A stretch of DNA of 12,561 nucleotides from Lachnospiraceae bacterium UBA3801 (lineage in GTDB: Bacteria; Bacillota; Clostridia; Lachnospirales; Lachnospiraceae): contig DFEN01000130.1 in the NCBI GenBank assembly GCA_002368685.1, positions 1 to 12,561 of the forward strand, given 5' to 3'. The position numbers and the translations under genes were made by a program. Each line of letters begins with the position of its first letter. Positions within the stretch are counted from its first letter, which is position 1. Under the pieces are notes generated by a model. The model made no database searches. It worked only from the letters and a program-made list of their open reading frames with translations, and was not told where the DNA came from. Positions 6,820 through 12,561 of the stretch are shown one piece after another.

Positions 6820-7829
6820 TGAAGATTTGTGTACTTGGTGCAGGTAGTTGGGGCATAGCGCTTACAAAGCTGCTGGCTACAAATAATCATGAATTAACGG
6901 TATGGTCAATTGATCCTGAAGAGATATCTATGCTTAAGGAGTTTGGCCAGCATACTCTCAAGCTTCCTGGAGTAATGCTCCCGGGAACAGTTGAGTATAC
7001 AACAGATTTAGAGAGTGCTCTTAAGGATAAAGATCTTATAGTTATGGCTGTTCCTTCACCTTTTGTTAGAGATACAGCTCATAAGGCTTCTGAGTTTATT
7101 GAGAAGGATAAGATAATAGTAAATGTTGCTAAGGGCATTGAGGAGAATTCCCTCAAGAGATTATCCGAAGTAATAGCTGAAGAGATACCTCAGGCCAGAA
7201 TTGCAGTTCTTTCAGGACCAAGTCATGCAGAGGAGGTTGGTAAATGTCTTCCAACTACAGTTGTTGTTGGTGCCGCAGATAAAGGACTGGCCAAAATTGT
7301 GCAGGATACATTTATGACTGATTTCTTCAGAGTTTACACAAGCCCTGATATGATTGGTATAGAGCTGGGTGGTGCTATAAAGAACGTTATTGCTCTTGCA
7401 GCTGGTATAGCTGATGGACTTGGATGTGGTGACAATACTAAGGCTGCGCTTATTACCAGAGGTATATATGAAATGACTTCACTTGGAGTTGCTATGGGCG
7501 GTAAGCCAGAGACCTTCTCTGGTTTATCTGGAACTGGTGACCTGATAGTGACCTGTGCTTCTAAGCATAGTAGAAATAGAAAAGCCGGCTTCCTTATGGG
7601 ACAGGGAAAGACTTACCAGGAAGCTATGGACGAAGTTAAGATGGTTGTCGAAGGTGTTTATTCTGCAAAGGCTGCTCTTAGTCTGGCAAATAAATATGAT
7701 GTTGAAATGCCTATAGTTGAATATGTGAATAAGATTCTATTTGAAGATTATTCAGCTAAGGATGCTTTGCATGACCTTATTACTAGAGATAGAAAGAAGG
7801 AAGCTTCAACTCTTACCTGGAGCAACTAA
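6819..7829 (+). CDS. gpsA: NAD(P)+-dependent glycerol-3-phosphate dehydrogenase
   Basis: This cytoplasmic enzyme reduces dihydroxyacetone phosphate to sn-glycerol-3-phosphate, the backbone that PlsY acylates. The 336-residue protein has the Rossmann motif GAGSWG (7-12), KGIE (105-108), the signature SGPSHAEEV (132-140), the catalytic Lys K188 in GGAIKNVIALAAG, GDNTKAALITRG (204-215), GLSGTGDLIVTC (235-246) and RNRKAG (253-257). Length is normal for the family. The start ATG overlaps the plsY stop (TAATG) and has a strong AGGAGGG (6806-6812) at 6 nt, so it is both coupled and independently initiated. Confidence 0.97.
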   Translation: MKICVLGAGSWGIALTKLLATNNHELTVWSIDPEEISMLKEFGQHTLKLPGVMLPGTVEYTTDLESALKDKDLIVMAVPSPFVRDTAHKASEFIEKDKIIVNVAKGIEENSLKRLSEVIAEEIPQARIAVLSGPSHAEEVGKCLPTTVVVGAADKGLAKIVQDTFMTDFFRVYTSPDMIGIELGGAIKNVIALAAGIADGLGCGDNTKAALITRGIYEMTSLGVAMGGKPETFSGLSGTGDLIVTCASKHSRNRKAGFLMGQGKTYQEAMDEVKMVVEGVYSAKAALSLANKYDVEMPIVEYVNKILFEDYSAKDALHDLITRDRKKEASTLTWSN

Positions 7830-7834
7830 TATAG

Positions 7835-8581
7835 ATGGAAAAATTGGATATTAAGCTGGAGACCTTTGAAGGCCCACTCGACCTTCTTCTCCATCTTATT
7901 GAAAAGAACAAATTTAATATATTTGATATACCTATAGTTGAGATAACTAAACAATATCTGGATTACCTTGATGCTATGGAAGAAGAGGACATGGATGTTA
8001 TGAGTGAATTCCTTGTAATGGCAGCTACTCTGATTTCCATTAAATCCAAGATGCTTCTCCCTAAGGAAGAAACCGAGGAAGAAGAAGAGGAAGATCCTAG
8101 AGCGGAACTCGTTAAGAGCCTCTTGGAGTATAAGATGTATAAATATGCATCTTCAGAGCTTAAGGATATGTCTATTGATGCTGCAAATGCTTATTTCAAA
8201 CAGGAATCTATTCCTAAGGAAGTAAAAGAAGTAAAGGAAGATATAGATCCTGCGGAGCTTATAGGCGATATGACTATGCAACAGCTGAATGAGATATTTA
8301 AAACACTTCTTCGTCGAGAGATAGACAGAGTCGATCCTGTTCGTAGTAAGTTTGGAACTATTACTCGTGAAGAGATACGTCTTGAAGACAAGATAATTGA
8401 AATCAGAAATGAGATAAAGGGTCTAAAAAGTATCAATTTCAAGACTCTTCTTGGAGCTAAGAGGGGTAGGCTTAATCTGATAGTTTCCTTCCTTGCAATA
8501 CTTGAGCTTATGAAGTCAGGGGCTCTCGTTATCAGACAGGATGAAATGTTCGGTGATATATTAATAGATTCTTTGGAGTAA
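7835..8581 (+). CDS. scpA: Segregation and condensation protein A
   Basis: ScpA is the kleisin subunit of the bacterial Smc-ScpAB condensin, which loads on DNA near the origin and helps chromosome segregation. In 248 residues, the N-terminal Smc-neck-binding signature FEGPLDLLLHLIEKNKFNIF (11-30) and IKSKMLLP (69-76) are clear. A strongly acidic run follows at 78-88, then a variable central part that should bind the ScpB dimer. The C-terminal winged-helix segment VSFLAILELMKSG (217-229) should bind an Smc head. The start is 5 nt after gpsA with only a distant GGAG (7819-7822), so translation probably depends on coupling. scpB follows after 8 nt, the usual pairing. Confidence 0.96.
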   Translation: MEKLDIKLETFEGPLDLLLHLIEKNKFNIFDIPIVEITKQYLDYLDAMEEEDMDVMSEFLVMAATLISIKSKMLLPKEETEEEEEEDPRAELVKSLLEYKMYKYASSELKDMSIDAANAYFKQESIPKEVKEVKEDIDPAELIGDMTMQQLNEIFKTLLRREIDRVDPVRSKFGTITREEIRLEDKIIEIRNEIKGLKSINFKTLLGAKRGRLNLIVSFLAILELMKSGALVIRQDEMFGDILIDSLE

Positions 8582-8589
8582 AACCTAAA

Positions 8590-9174
8590 ATGAGTGATAT
8601 GAATTATAAAGCTGCTATAGAAGCCATACTATTTGCAACAGGTAGTGCTATCGAAGGTTCCAAACTGATGGTTGCACTTGGAACTGAGGAAGAACCTGTA
8701 CCTAAGAAGGTTTTTAATGAAGCTATAAAGGCTCTTATGGCAGAATATGAATCAGAAGATAGAGGTATTCGTCTAATTGAATTAGATGGTAAATACCAAT
8801 TATGTACCAAGAACGACTACTACGAAGTACTAGGAAAGATAGTAAATATGCCAAAGAAGCATACACTTACTGACGTACTTCTTGAAACATTATCAATTGT
8901 TGCGTATAAGCAGCCTGTAACTAGAGCTGAGATTGAGAAGATAAGAGGTGTATCTTGTAGCCACGCGGTTAACAGACTAGTTGAATATAACTTAATCTGC
9001 GAAGTTGGAAGACTTGATGCTCCTGGACATCCTATTCTTTTTGGAACTACGGATGACTTCCTAAGAAGCTTCGGTATATCATCTATGGATGAGCTTCCTG
9101 ATATATCTCCTGACAAGATAGAAGATTTCAGACGTCAGGCAGAAGAAGAGGCAGGTATAGAGGTAACAACCTAA
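8590..9174 (+). CDS. scpB: Segregation and condensation protein B
   Basis: ScpB is the dimeric KITE subunit of the Smc-ScpAB complex; it binds the middle of ScpA. The 194 residues carry two winged-helix domains. Key family stretches are IEAILFATG (10-18), ETLSIVAYKQPVTRAEIEKI (99-118), RGVS followed by VNRLVEYNLI, and GRLDAPGHPILFGTTDDFL (140-158). The C-terminal tail is acidic. The ATG at 8590 has GGAG (8575-8578) at 11 nt; Met4 (8599) is a less likely alternative start. The stop codon directly abuts the ATG of the next gene, which ties the phosphoesterase to this operon. Confidence 0.96.
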   Translation: MSDMNYKAAIEAILFATGSAIEGSKLMVALGTEEEPVPKKVFNEAIKALMAEYESEDRGIRLIELDGKYQLCTKNDYYEVLGKIVNMPKKHTLTDVLLETLSIVAYKQPVTRAEIEKIRGVSCSHAVNRLVEYNLICEVGRLDAPGHPILFGTTDDFLRSFGISSMDELPDISPDKIEDFRRQAEEEAGIEVTT

Positions 9175-10020
9175 ATGAAGATAATCATTATATTAATCCT
9201 CATTTTTGTACTGCTGATGGTCTTGATGATTCTGGAAAGTATAAGAGAGCTTTCCAATCTAAAGGTTACGGAGTATAATATTGATGCTCCAGAAAATCTA
9301 AAAGGTAAAAAGCTTATCTTTTTATCGGATTATCATGAGGCAGCAAAACTAAATGATAAGATTATTAATGAAATAAAGCGAATTAGTCCCGATATGATTC
9401 TTATTGGTGGCGACATGCTAAATGGTAAGTCGACTAGTGAAGACACTGCTCCAGCTGTTGAACTTATTAATTCTATGGCGGATGTAGCCGATATTTATTA
9501 TGCAATGGGAAACCATGAGAGAAAGCTTATTGAAGATATCTATGGAACCGGTAGCATATGGGACGACTTCAAAGCGAGGGTTTCAGATAAGGTGCATTTT
9601 CTAAATAATCAGAAAGTGGAACCTGCTGAAGATTTGGTTATATATGGACTTGATTTGAATCTCGAGTATTTTGCAAGGTTTGTTATCAAAAAGCCTAGTA
9701 AAGAGGAGATGCTCAGACTTCTTGGCGCTCCTGATAAAAATAAAATGAATATACTATTAGGTCATGCACCTGATTTATATAGCTCTTATAAAGAGTGGGG
9801 AGCTGATCTTAGTCTGGCGGGACATTTCCATGGTGGAATAGTTAGACTGCCGCTATTAGGTGGAGTTATTTCTCCAAGATTTAGATTCTTCCCCAAATAC
9901 GATCACGGTTTATATGAAGAAGATGGGGCTAAAATGATAGTTACTAGTGGTCTCGGACAGCATTCTTTGAAGCTTCGACTGGGAAATATACCAGAGCTCG
10001 TATTAATTAACTTAGTGTAA
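9175..10020 (+). CDS. Membrane-anchored metallophosphoesterase (YkuE/YaeI-like)
   Basis: This is a calcineurin-like metallophosphoesterase of 281 residues. An N-terminal hydrophobic segment (3-20) with few charges before it should be a membrane anchor. The five metal-binding blocks are present in order: SDYH (D52, H54), GGD (D80), GNHE (N113, H114), GHAPD (H197) and AGHFHGG (H217, H219). The first block has Tyr where SDLH is common. This pattern fits the YkuE/YaeI group of membrane-associated phosphodiesterases; some relatives act on lipid pyrophosphates, but the substrate cannot be read here. It starts immediately after the scpB stop, with AGAGG about 11 nt upstream. An L,D-transpeptidase gene follows after 15 nt, which suggests a cell-envelope role. 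Confidence 0.88.
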   Translation: MKIIIILILIFVLLMVLMILESIRELSNLKVTEYNIDAPENLKGKKLIFLSDYHEAAKLNDKIINEIKRISPDMILIGGDMLNGKSTSEDTAPAVELINSMADVADIYYAMGNHERKLIEDIYGTGSIWDDFKARVSDKVHFLNNQKVEPAEDLVIYGLDLNLEYFARFVIKKPSKEEMLRLLGAPDKNKMNILLGHAPDLYSSYKEWGADLSLAGHFHGGIVRLPLLGGVISPRFRFFPKYDHGLYEEDGAKMIVTSGLGQHSLKLRLGNIPELVLINLV

Positions 10021-10035
10021 GGAAAAAGATGAAAA

Positions 10036-11415
10036 ATGTGGTCAAATAAGGTTTTTAGGTATAGTTTTATATCAATTATCAGTATCTTAGTTTTAGGATA
10101 TCTGTCGATGGTTCTCACGTCTATAGATACTTATTATCCTGGTACGGTTATAAATGGTCAGGATTTCGGATTTAAGAGTCCGCTCTATGTAGATAACGCA
10201 TTATATAAAAACCCATCAGATTACAATTTAGATATAAAGTTCAGAGAGAACACTGAAACTATCAATGGTAGAGCTATTGGTATGAGTGTTAATTATATTG
10301 ATGAACTTAAAGAAATCAAGAAGTCTCAGAATCCTTTTCTGTGGTTTACTTGCTTCTGGGATGATGAATATACCCTTGAAGAAAGCGTTAAATATAATGA
10401 TGTAGAAGTGAACAGGATTCTTGATGGATTTGAAGAATTCGACGAATCCAACATGAAAGAGCCTAAGAATCCTAGAATTGTTCTAGATGATGATGACACC
10501 GTTGTTGCCATTGAAGGAGATCTTGGAAATACAATTGAAGATGTAGAGGCTGTTAGAAAGAAGATACACGAAGCGATTGTACTTGAAAGTGAAGAACTTG
10601 ATGTAGAGGAACTGGGGGCATATAAAAGACCAGAATATGAGCTAGATGACCAAAGAGTTCAGAACTGTGTAACTTATTGTAATAAGATTGCTTCACTGGA
10701 TATTGAATATCAGTATGCTGATGAAGAAATACCTATTGAACCTCATTATCTGTTTAGTACCATTAAGATTGCTCATAATTATAATTGTTCTATCAGCAAG
10801 GAACAGGTAAGAACTGTTATTGAGAGCTTTTCCAGACTCTATGATACATTTGACAAGAATAGAACCTTCAAAACTCATGGTAGAGATAGTATAACTATTA
10901 CTAATAGTCACTATGGTTGGAAGATTAATGTAGATGAAGAAGTAGAGAATCTATATTCTGATATAATTCATCATAATGATGTTACTAGAGAACCATCCTT
11001 TGAATATACTGGTTATTACTATGATCTGGATGATAAGGATGACGTAGGAGACTTCTATGCTGAGGTAGATCTTGCTAATCAGCATATGTACCTATATAAG
11101 AGAAATAATGTCATACTTGATTCTGATGTAGTTACTGGTTGTGTAGCTCTTGGAAGAGGTACACCAGGTGGTATATATAGCGTAGCATATAAGCAGTCAC
11201 CAGCCATTCTGGTAGGTGAAGATTATGAGACTCCTGTTACATATTGGATGCCATTTAATGGTGGTATAGGATTCCATGATGCAACCTGGAGAGGAAGCTT
11301 TGGTGGTTCTATATATATGTATTCCGGCTCTCATGGCTGTGTTAATATGCCATACTACAAAGCACAGGAACTATTTGGACTCATTGAGGCAGGGATGCCA
11401 GTAATTGTTTATTGA
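10036..11415 (+). CDS. L,D-transpeptidase (YkuD) with peptidoglycan-binding-like region
   Basis: This enzyme should form L,D cross-links in peptidoglycan outside the membrane. Of 459 residues, about 9-28 are a membrane anchor, followed by YYPGTVINGQDFG (33-45), typical of the lead-in of such proteins. Two degenerate copies of a PG_binding_4-like unit follow, around 145-185 (IEGDLGNTIEDVEAV) and 232-310 (TNSHYGWKINVDEEVENL). The YkuD domain occupies about 338-459 with H414 (GFHDA) and the catalytic GSHGCVNMPY block, where C435 is the nucleophile. The start codon has a poorly placed Shine-Dalgarno, and a 6-codon ORF overlaps it out of frame. It is the last gene of the der operon; no terminator follows, and the ilvN promoter begins within its stop codon. 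Confidence 0.93.
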   Translation: MWSNKVFRYSFISIISILVLGYLSMVLTSIDTYYPGTVINGQDFGFKSPLYVDNALYKNPSDYNLDIKFRENTETINGRAIGMSVNYIDELKEIKKSQNPFLWFTCFWDDEYTLEESVKYNDVEVNRILDGFEEFDESNMKEPKNPRIVLDDDDTVVAIEGDLGNTIEDVEAVRKKIHEAIVLESEELDVEELGAYKRPEYELDDQRVQNCVTYCNKIASLDIEYQYADEEIPIEPHYLFSTIKIAHNYNCSISKEQVRTVIESFSRLYDTFDKNRTFKTHGRDSITITNSHYGWKINVDEEVENLYSDIIHHNDVTREPSFEYTGYYYDLDDKDDVGDFYAEVDLANQHMYLYKRNNVILDSDVVTGCVALGRGTPGGIYSVAYKQSPAILVGEDYETPVTYWMPFNGGIGFHDATWRGSFGGSIYMYSGSHGCVNMPYYKAQELFGLIEAGMPVIVY

Positions 11416-11440
11416 CATTATTTCTCATAAAAGCTAAAAT
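11412..11440 (+). promoter_or_regulatory. Near-consensus sigma-A promoter for ilvN-ilvC
   Basis: A perfect -35 TTGACA (11412-11417) and a -10 TAAAAT (11435-11440) are 17 bp apart. The -35 overlaps the stop codon of the L,D-transpeptidase gene. Transcription should start near 11447, leaving only about 35 nt before the preferred ilvN start, too short for a T-box or peptide attenuator. A perfect palindrome GTTTTAAAAC (11451-11460) lies just after the predicted start point and could be an operator. Confidence 0.8.
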
Positions 11441-11481
11441 TATTGTGTTCGTTTTAAAACTAGATGAAAGGTCGTGAACGT

Positions 11482-11976
11482 ATGAAAACTAAGGTTCTTT
11501 CACTATATGTAGAAAATACAGCTGGTGTACTTAGTAGAGTATCAGGAATGTTCAGTAGACGTGGTTATAACATTGACAGTTTATCTGTGGGTGTGACTGA
11601 AGATCCAAAGTATTCTAGAATGACTGTAGTAGTTACAGGTGATGACAAGATTCTTACTCAGATCAAGAGTCAGCTTAATAAACTCGAGGATGTTAAGAGT
11701 GTTGTTGAACTGAAGAATAACGAGTCTGTTACAAGAGAGCTTGTTCTTATAAAGATAAAGGCAGATGCTACAGAGAGACAGCAGATTATCTCTGTTGCAA
11801 ATGTTTATAGAGCTAATATTGTTGATGTATCTCAGGAATCCATAATGGTTGAGATTACAGGTAATAACAATAAGGTTGAAGCTTTCAAGAGTCTTCTTGA
11901 AGGATTCGAGATTCAGGAAATGGTACGTACTGGTATTACAGGTCTTATCAGAGGCCGTGCTGAGTCAGATGATTAA
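11482..11976 (+). CDS. ilvN: Acetolactate synthase small (regulatory) subunit
   Basis: This regulatory subunit activates acetolactate synthase, the first common enzyme of branched-chain amino acid synthesis, and makes it sensitive to valine. The N-terminal ACT domain is clear: LYVENTAGVLSRVSGMFSRR (8-27), GYNIDSL, then TEDPKYSRMTVVV. N12 and G15 align with the valine-site Asn11 and Gly14 of E. coli IlvH, so feedback control is probably intact. A C-terminal acetolactate-synthase small-subunit domain follows from about 82 and ends in TGITGLIRGR. I prefer ATG 11482 (164 residues, KTKVLSLYVEN), which has AAAGG (11467-11471) upstream and matches family starts; ATG 11464 would add six residues without a Shine-Dalgarno. 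No catalytic ilvB lies in the window. Confidence 0.94.
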   Translation: MKTKVLSLYVENTAGVLSRVSGMFSRRGYNIDSLSVGVTEDPKYSRMTVVVTGDDKILTQIKSQLNKLEDVKSVVELKNNESVTRELVLIKIKADATERQQIISVANVYRANIVDVSQESIMVEITGNNNKVEAFKSLLEGFEIQEMVRTGITGLIRGRAESDD

Positions 11977-11980
11977 TTAG

Positions 11981-12561
<581 letters not shown>

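Overview
The window is an AT-rich, densely coded, entirely plus-strand piece of a bacterial chromosome. Gene order (S1 protein, rplS, signal peptidase, rbgA, rnhB, yraN, der, plsY, gpsA, scpA, scpB), strong AGGAGG-type ribosome binding sites, sigma-A-like promoters and many Firmicute family signatures point to Clostridia. A Lachnospiraceae member (Butyrivibrio/Roseburia-like) is the best guess; this is inference from gene content and style, not from a database comparison.

Layout. 1-477: 3' end of a ribosomal S1-domain protein with an acidic tail, closed by a terminator (505-529). 530-734: a regulatory intergenic region with a triple 9-nt repeat, a promoter with an extended -10, and a foldable rplS leader. 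735-1088: rplS, closed by a very strong terminator (1101-1131). 1165-3538: lepB, rbgA, lepB, i.e. two divergent signal peptidase I genes around a ribosome-assembly GTPase gene, again closed by a terminator (3548-3578). 3599-4752: rnhB and yraN. 4820-11415: a run of seven genes with overlaps or gaps of at most 15 nt: der, plsY, gpsA, scpA, scpB, a membrane-anchored metallophosphoesterase and a membrane-anchored L,D-transpeptidase. 11412-12561: a consensus promoter, then ilvN and the 5' part of ilvC (cut by the window end).

How the genes fit together. The first half couples ribosome make-up and assembly (S1, L19, RbgA, later Der) to protein export (two signal peptidases) and to nucleic-acid housekeeping (RNase HII, YraN). 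The long operon joins ribosome assembly (Der), phospholipid synthesis (GpsA makes sn-glycerol-3-phosphate, PlsY acylates it), chromosome condensation (ScpA/ScpB) and cell-envelope work (phosphoesterase, L,D-transpeptidase). The last two genes belong to branched-chain amino acid synthesis (acetolactate synthase small subunit and ketol-acid reductoisomerase).

I found no mobile element, CRISPR array, tRNA, rRNA, phage gene, toxin/defence cassette or recognisable novel multi-gene system. The region reads as conserved housekeeping chromosome. The points worth a second look are mostly regulatory or translational: a possible AUA start for yraN, the structured leader and repeats before rplS, a -10 box overlapping the rnhB start, a micro-ORF at the L,D-transpeptidase start, and the long charged extension on the second signal peptidase.
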